Shown: positions 1-6,597 of the stretch, piece after piece
Layout: each line of letters opens with the position of its first letter
How positions within the stretch are numbered: position 1 is the first letter of the stretch
Origin: CAZFAT01 sp964517075
Lineage (GTDB): Bacteria; Acidobacteriota; Vicinamibacteria; Vicinamibacterales; SCN-69-37
Length of the DNA stretch: 14,939 nucleotides
Reading direction: 5' to 3'
NCBI GenBank assembly: GCA_964517075.1
Contig: CAZFAT010000044.1
Span: 1-14,939 of the forward strand
Made by a program: the position numbers and the translations under genes
Notes under the pieces: model-generated
Seen by the model: the letters and a program-made list of their open reading frames with translations, nothing else
The model's database searches: none
What the model was told of the DNA's origin: nothing

Positions 1-1
1 C

Positions 2-106
2 GGCTTTGGCGGCGGCTTTGGCGGCGGCTTCAGCCGCGGCGGCGGAGGCTTCGGCGGGTTTGGCGGGGGATCGAGCGGCGGCGGCGGGGCGTCGGGAAGG
101 TGGTAG
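2..106 (+). CDS. C-terminal tail of a TPM-domain (YgcG-like) protein, partial at the window edge
   Basis: The frame starting at base 2 is open to a TAG stop at 104-106. It encodes 34 residues made almost only of Gly, Phe and Ser and ending in GGGGASGRW. A Gly/Phe-rich low-complexity tail ending in GASG-W is typical of membrane-anchored TPM-domain proteins, in which the tail follows the last membrane segment. The LemA gene starts 49 bp downstream, and TPM and LemA genes are frequent neighbours, which supports the call. The TPM domain itself lies outside the window, so the assignment rests on the tail and the context. Other glycine-rich proteins cannot be excluded. Confidence 0.72.
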   Translation, partial: GFGGGFGGGFSRGGGGFGGFGGGSSGGGGASGRW

Positions 107-155
107 GGAACTCAAAACTGACCCCGACAGCGTAGAGTAGAAGCGAGAGACACCG

Positions 156-734
156 ATGCTTCAGCCTGCACCGACACCGTTCGCACTCCTGACGAACCTG
201 ACCTTCCTCCTCTGCCTCGCCGCCGGATCCGGCTGCTCCTACAACCGGTTCACCGCCTCCGAAGAGGCCATCAAGGCGCAGTGGGGCCAGGTGGAAAATC
301 AGATGCAGCGGCGCAGCGACCTGATTCCGAACCTCGTCGCCAGCGTGCAAGGGTTCGCGGCGCAGGAGCGCGAGGTCCTGCAGGCTGTGGCCGACGCGCG
401 CGCCAAGATGGCGGGGGCGAGCACGCCGGCCGAGCGCATTGCGGGGGCCAACGCCGAATCCAGCGCCCTCGCGCGCCTCCTCGTCGTCGTCGAGAACTAC
501 CCGCAGCTGAAGTCGAACGAAGTGTTCATGCGGCTGATGGACGAGTTGGCCGGCACGGAAAACCGCCTGGCGACCGAGCGCGGGCGCTACAACGAGCGGC
601 TGAACGAGTACAACACCCTGCGGCGCCGGTTCCCGTCGAACATCACGGCCGCGATCTTCGGTTTCGACGAGTATCCGTACTACAACGCGCCGCCCGAGGC
701 CGCGCAGGTGCCGAAGGTCGACTTCAGCCGCTGA
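156..734 (+). CDS. lemA: LemA family protein
   Basis: The product has 192 residues, a usual LemA length. A hydrophobic N-terminal segment (about residues 8-23) anchors or exports the protein. It is followed by the family signature: a Tyr-Asn pair after the membrane segment, an Ala-Gln-Trp stretch near residue 40, RRSDLIPNLVASVQGF near residues 52-67, ENYPQLKSNE near 112-121, and a final region with RYNERLNEYN and FPSNITAAIFGF. A Cys follows at position 27 but the residues before it (GSG) are not a standard lipobox, so lipidation is doubtful. LemA proteins are membrane-associated helical bundles of uncertain biochemical role, often coded next to TPM-domain proteins, as here. The ATG at 156 has a purine-rich GCGAGAGA upstream. 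A TAGAGT at 133-138 could be a -10 box. Confidence 0.93.
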   Translation: MLQPAPTPFALLTNLTFLLCLAAGSGCSYNRFTASEEAIKAQWGQVENQMQRRSDLIPNLVASVQGFAAQEREVLQAVADARAKMAGASTPAERIAGANAESSALARLLVVVENYPQLKSNEVFMRLMDELAGTENRLATERGRYNERLNEYNTLRRRFPSNITAAIFGFDEYPYYNAPPEAAQVPKVDFSR

Positions 735-735
735 C

Positions 736-1233
736 GTGCCGGAACTGGACGCGCTGCTCGTCGACTTCGATCAGGAGATGGCGGCGACGCGCGAACTGCT
801 GGCGCGCCTGCCCGAAGCAGCGCTGACGTGGAGGCCGTACGAGCAGGCGTTCTCGCTCGGCGGCCTGGCCGCTCACCTCGCCGAGCTCCCACGATGGGGC
901 CGCCACATTCTCGAGAGCGACGGCCACGAGCTGAAGGTCTCCGAGCTGAAGCCCGAGGACACTCACACCCGCGCCGGGATTCTCGAGACGTTCGATCGCC
1001 ATGTCGCGGAGGTGCGACGTGAGCTGACGACGCGGTCAGACGCCGAACTGGCCGCGCCGTGGACGCTGCGCGAGAACGGGCACACGCTGCTGACGCTGCC
1101 CCGCCTGGGCGCCATCCGGCGCTTCCTGCTCCACCACGTCGTCCACCACCGCGGTCAACTGACGGTGTACCTGCGCATGCAGCACGTCGTGCTGCCGCCG
1201 CTCTACGGCACCACGCTGGAACACCGGCCGTGA
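736..1233 (+). CDS. DinB-family four-helix protein (putative metal-dependent enzyme)
   Basis: The product has 165 residues, the normal size of a DinB/YfiT-fold domain. The three family metal-ligand positions are visible: His47 in the AAHLAELPRW segment, and His134 and His138 in HHVVHHRGQ near residues 133-141. The family binds a divalent metal at these histidines. Characterised members include thiol-dependent transferases such as bacillithiol or mycothiol S-transferases, but many, like this one, have no known substrate. The start is the GTG at 736, one base after the LemA stop. The end overlaps the next gene by 4 bp (GTGA), so lemA, this gene and the hydrolase are probably translationally coupled. 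The substrate cannot be inferred. Confidence 0.9.
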   Translation: MPELDALLVDFDQEMAATRELLARLPEAALTWRPYEQAFSLGGLAAHLAELPRWGRHILESDGHELKVSELKPEDTHTRAGILETFDRHVAEVRRELTTRSDAELAAPWTLRENGHTLLTLPRLGAIRRFLLHHVVHHRGQLTVYLRMQHVVLPPLYGTTLEHRP

Positions 1234-2291
1234 GCGAGCTGACCGTGGACAGGCCCCTCGACACTCTGGCGGTGAGCGCGACGTCCGCCGGCCCGGCCCG
1301 GCCCCCGTTCGATCCGCGCCCCTTCGTGCACGGCCGCCGGCTCGGCAACGGTCACGTGATGACCGTGTTCGCCTGGGCCCGCACGCGTGAGTTCCCTGCC
1401 CTGCCGCCGCCCGAAGATCGATTGTTCCGCGTCGCGCCCGACTCCCAGGTGCTCGCGCGCTGCTACTGGCAGCCCGAGCGCGCGGGCCGCCCCACGCTCT
1501 TGGCGCTGCACGGCCTCGAAGGATCGAGCGACGTGCGCTACATGCGCGGGCTGGCGGAGAAGGCCTGGCGGCGCGGCTGGAACGCGGTGCTGCTGAACCA
1601 GCGCAACTGTGGCGGCACCGAGCACTTGTCGCCAACGCTCTATCACTCCGGCCTCACCGACGATCCGCGTGCGGTCATTCGCGCGCTCGTCACCGACGAC
1701 CGGGTGGGCGACATCGGCGTCGTCGGCTACTCGCTGGGCGGCAACCTCACGATGAAGTTGGCGGGCGAGCTCGCGGACACGCCGGACCTGCCGGTGCGCG
1801 CCGTCGCCACCGTGTGTCCAACGGTCGACCTGGACCGGTGCGTCCGTTCCATCGAACGGCCGGTCAATTTCGCGTATCAGTTCCACTTCGTCCGCAACCT
1901 TCGCGCGCGGATGCGACGCAAGGCGCTCATCTGGCCCAACGCGTTCGATCTGTCCGGCTTGAACCGCATCTGGACGATCCGGGCGTTCGACGATGCGTAT
2001 ACGGCGCCGTCGCATGGGTTTGGGGACGCGGCGAACTACTACGACCGCGCCAGTGCGATGCGAGTGATCGACCGCATCGCGATTCCGGCACTGATCCTCG
2101 CGGCCGGCGACGACCCGTTCGTGCCAGCGTCGCAGTTCCTGGAGCCGGCGGTGCGTGACAACCCGCACATCCAGGTCGTCGTGCCGGCCACGGGCGGCCA
2201 CTGCGCCTTCGTCGCCCTCACCGAACCCGGCGAGGACGCCTTCTGGGCCGAGACGACGGCGGTCGAGTTCCTGGCGAGGTCACTGGGCTGA
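1230..2291 (+). CDS. YheT-like alpha/beta hydrolase
   Basis: From the GTG at 1230, which overlaps the DinB stop as GTGA, the product has 353 residues. The frame is open further upstream, but a longer protein would overlap the DinB gene deeply. An alpha/beta hydrolase core is clear: HGLEGSS (residues 94-100) for the oxyanion-hole region, GYSLGG with nucleophile Ser168, an acid in AAGDDPFVP (Asp294 or Asp295), and His324 in TGGHCAF. The N-terminal PFVHGRRLGNGHVMT segment and RNCGGTEHLSPTLYHSG (about 125-141) are hallmarks of the YheT/EMB8 branch (COG0429). Members are cytoplasmic esterase-like proteins of uncertain substrate. It is the last gene of the left run. Confidence 0.92.
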   Translation: MSELTVDRPLDTLAVSATSAGPARPPFDPRPFVHGRRLGNGHVMTVFAWARTREFPALPPPEDRLFRVAPDSQVLARCYWQPERAGRPTLLALHGLEGSSDVRYMRGLAEKAWRRGWNAVLLNQRNCGGTEHLSPTLYHSGLTDDPRAVIRALVTDDRVGDIGVVGYSLGGNLTMKLAGELADTPDLPVRAVATVCPTVDLDRCVRSIERPVNFAYQFHFVRNLRARMRRKALIWPNAFDLSGLNRIWTIRAFDDAYTAPSHGFGDAANYYDRASAMRVIDRIAIPALILAAGDDPFVPASQFLEPAVRDNPHIQVVVPATGGHCAFVALTEPGEDAFWAETTAVEFLARSLG

Positions 2292-2326
2292 ACTGGAGAG
2301 TCCGAGCTTCAGGTGCTGAGATGGAG

Positions 2327-2348
2327 GGGCCGACCTTCAGGTCGGCCC
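2327..2348. repeat. GC-rich tetraloop hairpin downstream of the hydrolase gene
   Basis: A perfect 9-bp stem (GGGCCGACC / GGTCGGCCC) closes a TTCA loop 35 bp after the hydrolase stop. On the minus strand the loop reads TGAA, the same loop as the hairpin at 11841-11862. No U-tract follows, so it is not a textbook intrinsic terminator, although it could end or protect the transcript. A copy of GAGCCCCGCGGCTACG follows at 2367-2382. This motif recurs in degenerate form at 11851-11919, which suggests a dispersed intergenic repeat family. Confidence 0.7.
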
Positions 2349-2413
2349 TGCTCAGCCGCGTGGCTCGAGCCCCGCGGCTACGGTTCGCAGAGTGTTTGCG
2401 CGGCCGTGTTTCA

Positions 2414-2529
2414 AAGAGCTCTCAACGTGAAGGACGTGAAGACATGAAGGCTGGCACTGGGCAGCAGGCGACGAGCGTCGGCCGACGCTCGTCGCCCTTC
2501 AAACCTTCAGAACTTCATGTGAAGCTCTT
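2414..2529. repeat. Imperfect inverted-repeat region containing a perfect 30-bp palindrome
   Basis: The outer ends AAGAGCT (2414-2420) and AGCTCTT (2523-2529) are inverted repeats. The arms between them are rich in GTGAAG/ATGAAG on the left and CTTCA on the right, giving a long imperfect complementarity. Inside, 2467-2496 is a perfect 30-bp palindrome centred between 2481 and 2482 (first half GGCGACGAGCGTCGG). The palindrome centre is offset about 10 bp from the centre of the outer arms. The stretch has no convincing coding content. It may be a REP- or MITE-like element or a bidirectional terminator, since it lies between two converging genes. Confidence 0.65.
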
Positions 2530-2566
2530 GCTTGAGCATCCGTCAACGCGGGGTGCCTTCAGCGCT

Positions 2567-3295
2567 TCACGGTGAAGGCTCTTGTCCCAGCAGTGACCGG
2601 AACGCCGCGGCGAACTCGGGCCCCTTGCCCTCTTCTTCGTGCTTGAAGAACACGAACAGGTCGTCCCAGTCCTGTTCGTGCGCACGCGCCTGATCCACCC
2701 ATCGCTGCAGATCGGCCGGCGTGTAGCCTTCGTCGCGCAGGCGGAAGTAGCCGTGCCGCGCGGTTGCCACCACCGGGGTCGTCTTGTCGCCGAAGTCCGC
2801 GATGCACAGGGCGGCGTGACGGTCCGCCAGGAGGCGGTAGACGTCGTCGGTCAGCCACGAGTCGTGGCGGAACTCGAACGCGGCGCGGACGTCGGCCGGC
2901 AGCAGCGCGAGGAACGCCGCCAGCCTGGGCAGGTCCGCCTTGAAGGTCGGCGGCAGCTGGAACAGGAGTGGACCGAGATGCGGGCCGAGGCCGCGCGCAC
3001 TCTGGCAGAAGAACTCGACGAGTTCCCCGGCGCCGGCGAGGCGCTTGTCGTGGGAGATGCGACGGGGCGCCTTGAGCGCGTAGGTGAAGCCCTCCGACGC
3101 CTGCGCCCACCAACTCTCGGTCGTCTTCGCGGTGGGCATCCGGTAGAACGTGTAGTTGATCTCGACCGTCCGGAACCGTTCGGCGTAGTAGCCGAACATC
3201 TGCTTCGCGGGCAGGTCCGCGGGATAGAACGTCCCGCGCCACTCAGGGTAGTTGTAGCCGGAGGTGCCGACGTGGATGCGCATGCGAACCGTCAT
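2567..3295 (-). CDS. DUF72 (YecE-like) family protein
   Basis: The product has 242 residues, the usual length for the family. The DUF72 signature is complete: HVGTSGYNYPEWRGTFYP at the N-terminus, AERFRTVEINYTFYRMP (about 38-54), KAPRRISHDKRL, a region with LLFQLPPTF, and AFEFRHDSW in the middle. The family folds as a TIM-like barrel and has no established reaction. An internal ATG at 3281-3283 would give a product starting MRIHVGTSGY, four residues shorter and equally plausible. The gene converges on the hydrolase across the repeat region 2292-2566. Upstream, 3296-3492 shows no gene I can support. Confidence 0.94.
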   Translation of the reverse strand: MTVRMRIHVGTSGYNYPEWRGTFYPADLPAKQMFGYYAERFRTVEINYTFYRMPTAKTTESWWAQASEGFTYALKAPRRISHDKRLAGAGELVEFFCQSARGLGPHLGPLLFQLPPTFKADLPRLAAFLALLPADVRAAFEFRHDSWLTDDVYRLLADRHAALCIADFGDKTTPVVATARHGYFRLRDEGYTPADLQRWVDQARAHEQDWDDLFVFFKHEEEGKGPEFAAAFRSLLGQEPSP

Positions 3296-3492
3296 GATCG
3301 CATGGCCGCGCGGCTGGCACGAACGCGAGGGACATGCGGACCGCTTCGAGGAGTTCCGAGCCGCTCTGCGACAGGCTCGTCACGGAGGCGTTCGCCGGAC
3401 GCCAGAGGTGCTCAATCCCCGCATCGTCATTCGTCAGTTCGCCATCATCGCACCTGCGTGGCGGCCGGAGCGACGCAGTCGGATCCGTGGCG

Positions 3493-3498
3493 TACAAT
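3493..3498 (+). promoter_or_regulatory. -10 box TACAAT of a probably leaderless promoter
   Basis: TACAAT differs from the TATAAT consensus at one position and ends 7 nt before the ATG at 3506. Transcription would start at or next to that ATG. No Shine-Dalgarno sequence lies in the gap and no good -35 hexamer is seen at the usual distance. The spacing is identical to that at 6168-6173 and 10959-10964. Confidence 0.55.
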
Positions 3499-3505
3499 GC
3501 GCCTC

Positions 3506-3733
3506 ATGACGCCGGATCGGGAACGTGCGTACGTTCGGAACTGGACAGAAACCGGGCGACTGCTGGAGGAGATCCGCTGGCGCGAACTGCGGAACCTCGG
3601 GGACGCGGACGCACTTCGGATGGCAGATGCGCTGATCGAGGCCGCCCTGCGCGTGCCGATGCCTGCCCGTCGCCGCGAGTGGTCCGGACTGGTGGAGCTT
3701 CAGGATCGTCTGCACGGCCGCGGTCGCCGGTGA
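3506..3733 (+). CDS. Small uncharacterised protein paired with a nucleotidyltransferase (candidate antitoxin)
   Basis: The product has 75 residues, rich in charged and helical residues, with no membrane segment, signal or recognised DNA-binding motif. It has three parts: an aromatic/charged N-terminus (RAYVRNWTETGRLLEEIRW, about 8-26), a middle helix (LGDADALRMADALIEAA), and a tail with SGLVELQDRLH. From memory, small proteins with a W...LE.IR..ELR pattern and an SGLVE-Q tail recur next to nucleotidyltransferase genes; I could not check this. The ATG at 3506 was preferred over the in-frame ATG at 3497 because the latter overlaps the -10 box. The end overlaps the next gene as GTGA, so the two are co-translated. 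An antitoxin role is inference from size and pairing. Confidence 0.72.
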   Translation: MTPDRERAYVRNWTETGRLLEEIRWRELRNLGDADALRMADALIEAALRVPMPARRREWSGLVELQDRLHGRGRR

Positions 3734-4296
3734 ACCTGCTCTTCGCGGCGGCGGCAGACCTCGAGGCGTTTTGCCGTGCCCGGAGCTGGCGCTGGGCGAT
3801 CATCGGCGGTCTGGCGGTGCAGCGCTGGGGCGAGCCGCGGCAGACGCGCGATGTGGACGTGAGCATTCTCACGGGCCTCCGCGGCGAGGACCGGTTCATT
3901 GACGCGCTGCTCGCGGCCTACCGCCCTCGCATCCCTGACGCACGTCCCTTCGCGGTCGCGCACCGAGTGGTTCTGGTCGAAACCGCCACTGGAGTGCCTC
4001 TGGACATCTCACTCGCCGGCATCCCGTACGAGGAACGCATGATCGACCGCTCGACGCCGTTCGCGATCGACGCAGGAACCACCCTCACGACCTGCTCGGC
4101 GGAAGACCTCGTCGTGCTCAAGGCGTTTGCAGATCGTCCGCAGGACTGGCTGGACATCGAGGGCGTCATGGCGCGTCAGGCTGGTGCGCTCGATCGAACC
4201 CTCATTGTCGACGAGCTCGGTCTGCTGCTGGATTTGAAGGAAGACGACGCCCCTGGCGCCCGGCTCAGGGAACTCTTCAAGAGACATCCAGGCTGA
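3730..4296 (+). CDS. Nucleotidyltransferase-fold protein, AbiEii-like (candidate toxin)
   Basis: The product has 188 residues from a GTG that overlaps the upstream stop. The nucleotidyltransferase core is visible: Gly26-Gly27 in AIIGGLAVQRWG, the metal-binding pair Asp41 and Asp43 in RQTRDVDVSI, and a likely third acidic residue, Asp92 in VPLDISLAG. The following SAEDLVVLKAF and DWLDIEGVM segments match the pattern seen in AbiEii/MenT-like and related small transferases. Such enzymes move a nucleotide to RNA or protein, and several are toxins. The substrate here is unknown. Its stop lies 15 bp from the stop of the converging aminotransferase, with no convincing terminator between. A housekeeping kanamycin-nucleotidyltransferase-like role is possible but the operon favours a toxin-antitoxin module. 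Confidence 0.85.
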   Translation: MNLLFAAAADLEAFCRARSWRWAIIGGLAVQRWGEPRQTRDVDVSILTGLRGEDRFIDALLAAYRPRIPDARPFAVAHRVVLVETATGVPLDISLAGIPYEERMIDRSTPFAIDAGTTLTTCSAEDLVVLKAFADRPQDWLDIEGVMARQAGALDRTLIVDELGLLLDLKEDDAPGARLRELFKRHPG

Positions 4297-4311
4297 CGGT
4301 TCGTCGGATCG

Positions 4312-5580
4312 TCAACCGATCGGTTCGACCTGTCCGAGGTTCGTCATCACTTTGGTGAATCCCGCGGCGATCAACTCGATGACGTCCGACCCGTTGGGAT
4401 AGCGAATCGCCTCCCCCAGGCAGATGTGCGTGTCACAGTGCCGCTGGGCGACCGGGTACTGCGCGAGGTCGTAGTTCACCGGCTGCGCGTGCGGGCTGGA
4501 CCAGGGCGTGCCGTGGCCGTAGGCGTTCTTCGTCTGGAAGATCGTCATGGCCGGCAGGATGCAGCGCTGCCAGATCGACGCCTGCACACCCTCGGCCGCC
4601 AACGCGCGCGCGATCTTGTCGCGAAACGCCCGCGCGTCCTGGCCGTGGCCCATGGCGTCCACATCGAACCGGATTACGTAGTTGTACCAAGTGTGCTCGT
4701 AGCCCTCCGGCTCGATGGGCAGGAGCAGGTGCGGCACTTCGCTGAGCCGGCGCGATAGCAGCGGCACGCTGCGCTCCTGCCACTCGAGGTACATCTCGAG
4801 TCTCGTCAACTGCGCGCGGCCGAAGGCGGCTGTCAGGTCGTTGTTCCGGTACATCCAGCCGATGCTGTAGACGTGGTAGTCGCGCGTCTCGGCCGGCGTC
4901 GCCGCTTCGCCGAACGACCACAGCCGCCGCGCGCTCTTCATCATTTCCTCGTCGTCGGTCACGAACATCCCGCCTTCGCCCGAGCAGAGGTTCTTGTGCT
5001 GGTTGAAGCTGAACGCGGCTGCGTGGCCGAGCGTGCCGGTCATCCGGTCCCGAAACCGCGCGCCATGTGCCTGGCAGACGTCCTCGATGACCTTCAGCCC
5101 GTGCCGCTGTGCGATGTCGAGCACCGCGTCCATGTCCACGGCGAGCCCGTGCAGGTGCACGACGAGAATCGCCTTCGTCTTCGGCGTAATGGCGCCTTCG
5201 ATCTTCCCGACATCGATGTTCATCGTCTCCCAGTCGATATCGACGAAGACGGGAATGCAGTTGTGCAGCAGGACACACGTGGCTGACGACGACCAGGAGT
5301 AGGCCGGGACGATGATCTCGTCGCCTTCGAGGCAGCCGCAGGCGGCGAGGCACATGTGGAGCGCGGCCGTGCCGCTGTTGGTGGTCACGGCGAAGCGGTT
5401 GCCGTTCCAGATCGCGAACTCGCGCTCGAAGGCGACGCAGTTCGGGCCGTAGGCGTGCTTCTCGCCTCTGAGCGAAGCGAGCACATAGCGCTCGTCGACT
5501 TCATTTATGGGCGGCCAGGGTTTGATCGTGCCAGCAGGGATGACGGGCGTGCCGCCGTGGATCGCGAGGCGTTCGGGCAT
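4312..5580 (-). CDS. DegT/DnrJ/EryC1/StrS family aminotransferase
   Basis: The product has 422 residues from the ATG at 5578-5580 (MPERLAIHGGTPV). The frame is open about 140 bp further upstream, but that extension looks like non-coding sequence. Fold type I PLP-enzyme features are clear: TTNSGTAALH (about 66-75) for phosphate binding, EDVCQAHGA with Asp167 for the pyridine nitrogen, and FSFNQHKNLCSGEGG with Lys196 as the Schiff-base lysine. The family mainly transaminates keto sugars for surface polysaccharides or antibiotics. No sugar-nucleotide genes are nearby, so the substrate is open; some members are dehydratases or cyclitol transaminases. The start is 11 nt from a TATAGA on the same strand. 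The ceramidase-like remnant at 5970-6077 lies upstream. Confidence 0.93.
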   Translation of the reverse strand: MPERLAIHGGTPVIPAGTIKPWPPINEVDERYVLASLRGEKHAYGPNCVAFEREFAIWNGNRFAVTTNSGTAALHMCLAACGCLEGDEIIVPAYSWSSSATCVLLHNCIPVFVDIDWETMNIDVGKIEGAITPKTKAILVVHLHGLAVDMDAVLDIAQRHGLKVIEDVCQAHGARFRDRMTGTLGHAAAFSFNQHKNLCSGEGGMFVTDDEEMMKSARRLWSFGEAATPAETRDYHVYSIGWMYRNNDLTAAFGRAQLTRLEMYLEWQERSVPLLSRRLSEVPHLLLPIEPEGYEHTWYNYVIRFDVDAMGHGQDARAFRDKIARALAAEGVQASIWQRCILPAMTIFQTKNAYGHGTPWSSPHAQPVNYDLAQYPVAQRHCDTHICLGEAIRYPNGSDVIELIAAGFTKVMTNLGQVEPIG

Positions 5581-5590
5581 GGGGGGATGT

Positions 5591-5596
5591 TCTATA
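5591..5596 (-). promoter_or_regulatory. Possible -10 box TATAGA for the aminotransferase
   Basis: Read on the minus strand, TATAGA ends 10 nt before the ATG at 5580, which would give a leader of only a few bases. The intervening ACATCCCCCC holds no Shine-Dalgarno sequence. No clear -35 was found. Confidence 0.4.
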
Positions 5597-5687
5597 TCAG
5601 AAGGCGTGCACCTGTCTTTCCATCCCGCGACGCCGGCGGATTCAGGGCACCAGGCGCGTCTGCAGCGATCATCGCTGGTCGGCGTTG

Positions 5688-5705
5688 CCCGGCCGTGAGG
5701 CCGGG
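5688..5705. repeat. Short GC hairpin with GTGA loop
   Basis: A 7-bp perfect stem CCCGGCC/GGCCGGG closes a GTGA tetraloop. It has the same build as the hairpins at 2327-2348 and 11841-11862 (GC stem, purine-rich tetraloop) but a different stem sequence. No U-tract follows. Confidence 0.45.
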
Positions 5706-5969
5706 GCCGTGGATTCTTCAACGCGGTTTGAGGGCTACCGTCGCAGAATCTGACAGATCCCGCCGCGCCGGCCGCGATTCAGGCCGGATCGAGACGCCCG
5801 GGATGAGGCACGCCGCTCGCCGTGTGGCGCGGCGTGGCCGGCCGCTCCGCCTCGTACGAGCCGCGACGTCCGGACGACTGCGGGACCCGGGCCGAACGTG
5901 CGGGAATGCCAGATTCTGTTGACGCGACCCACCCCGGCTAATAGGTCCTATTGCCCCGAACGAGCCCTC

Positions 5970-6077
5970 ATGAACCCCGGCGCGGGGAACCCGAACATCA
6001 CTGAGCCCGCCGGCCCGACCGATCCGCAGGTGCCGCTCATCTCCGTGCAGGCCGCCAGCGGACGACCGCTGGCCTGG
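5970..6077 (+). pseudogene. Remnant resembling a neutral/alkaline ceramidase-like protein
   Basis: Translation from the ATG at 5970 gives 36 residues containing NPNITEPAGPTDPQV and LISVQAASGRPLA. As I remember them, members of the neutral/alkaline non-lysosomal ceramidase-like family of Acidobacteriota and Planctomycetota have a close pattern (NPN-I--PAGP-DP-V--LSVQ---GRPLALL-NY). After GRPLAW the frame loses all family character and stops at 6126-6128. The rest of a roughly 400-residue protein is missing on both sides. I therefore read it as a fragment left by deletion. The match is from memory and short, so it remains tentative. Confidence 0.42.
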
Positions 6078-6167
6078 TGCCGACGAAGTAGGCGAAGCGA
6101 TGAACCACGTCGCCCGTTCCGCATGTGACCCATCGCGATCGGGGTCGATCTCGCTGGGACGCAACGC

Positions 6168-6173
6168 TATACT
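6168..6173 (+). promoter_or_regulatory. -10 box TATACT of a probably leaderless promoter (mntA/hepT)
   Basis: TATACT has one mismatch to TATAAT and ends 7 nt before the ATG at 6181. The gap GCGGCAA has no Shine-Dalgarno sequence, so the mRNA probably begins at the start codon. A -35 is not obvious. Confidence 0.6.
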
Positions 6174-6180
6174 GCGGCAA

Positions 6181-6597
6181 ATGACTGCGCGGCCGACCGT
6201 CGACCACCTGCGGCGCCTCCTTGCCGAAGCGCCGGCCGACGTCGCGGCGGCCTATCTTTTCGGGAGCGTCGCGCGCGGCACGGCCTCGGCGACGAGTGAC
6301 GTCGATCTGGGCCTGCTCCTCGGCCGTCCCCCGGTGTCGACGCTCGAGGGCCGCATGCTGGACTACGAAGCCGAACTCGAGCGCGCGGTCGGCGGACCGG
6401 TGCAGGTCGTCATCCTTAACGACGCACCGCCCGATCTGGCGTACCGCGTGCTGCGGGACGGTCTGGTACTGCTCGAGCGCGACCGCGCTGCCCGGCTTCA
6501 GTTCGAAGTGCGCACCCGCAACAGGTATTTCGACCTGGTGCCGTTCCTCACCCGTTACCGCCGACGCGCGCTGGAGCGCGCCGTCGCGGCCCCATGA
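6181..6597 (+). CDS. mntA: MntA-like nucleotidyltransferase antitoxin
   Basis: The product has 138 residues with a minimal nucleotidyltransferase domain. The exact GS-x10-DxD motif is present: Gly28-Ser29, ten residues, then Asp40-Val-Asp42. In characterised MntA/HepT systems this enzyme AMPylates a tyrosine in the HepT active site and silences it. The strand that usually carries a third acidic residue (V-D-L-V pattern) reads VQVVILND here, with Gln75 at that place, so catalytic strength is uncertain; Asp81 lies close by. The ATG at 6181 was chosen over in-frame starts upstream because the -10 box abuts it and the domain begins right after. It overlaps hepT by ATGA. An unrelated MNT-domain role is unlikely given the partner. 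Confidence 0.9.
   Translation: MTARPTVDHLRRLLAEAPADVAAAYLFGSVARGTASATSDVDLGLLLGRPPVSTLEGRMLDYEAELERAVGGPVQVVILNDAPPDLAYRVLRDGLVLLERDRAARLQFEVRTRNRYFDLVPFLTRYRRRALERAVAAP

Larger units (their letters stand above)
5581..6180. other. 600-bp intergenic stretch with a remnant and a hairpin
   Basis: This stretch lies between the divergently transcribed aminotransferase and mntA-like genes. It holds the TATAGA box near 5591, the hairpin at 5688-5705, the ceramidase-like remnant at 5970-6077, a small inverted repeat AATAGG-T-CCTATT at 5940-5952, and the mntA promoter at 6168-6173. Open frames on both strands in 5700-6160 have no recognisable protein character beyond the remnant. Confidence 0.6.

Noticed and set aside
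1..103. Tandem GGC-rich sequence as a possible repeat array or CRISPR-like element
   Set aside because: In frame it is a clean Gly/Phe tail ending in a stop just before lemA, so the repetition is explained by protein low complexity.
225..239. Lipoprotein signal in LemA at Cys27
   Set aside because: The residues before the Cys (G-S-G) do not fit a lipobox with Leu at -3; a simple membrane anchor explains the N-terminus.
1059..1229. Upstream extension of the YheT-like frame into the DinB gene
   Set aside because: The extra 57 residues are Arg/Ala/Pro-rich and overlap a conserved gene. The GTG at 1230 with GTGA coupling is the better start.
1203..2201. Minus-strand open frame of 332 codons opposite the hydrolase
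   Set aside because: The hydrolase on the other strand has a full catalytic triad; the antisense frame shows no motifs.
2639..3733. Long plus-strand open frame that includes the 75-residue protein at its end
   Set aside because: Its first 290 codons are antisense to DUF72 or intergenic. Only the last 75 codons, preceded by the -10 box, look like protein.
4297..4311. Possible bidirectional terminator between the two converging stops
   Set aside because: Only a weak 5-bp stem (GATCG/CGATC) overlaps the stop of the aminotransferase, without U-tracts; it is not strong enough to annotate.
5581..5721. N-terminal extension of the aminotransferase
   Set aside because: The extension lacks similarity to the family start, and the ATG at 5580 begins directly at the conserved MPERLAIHGGTPV segment behind a -10-like box.
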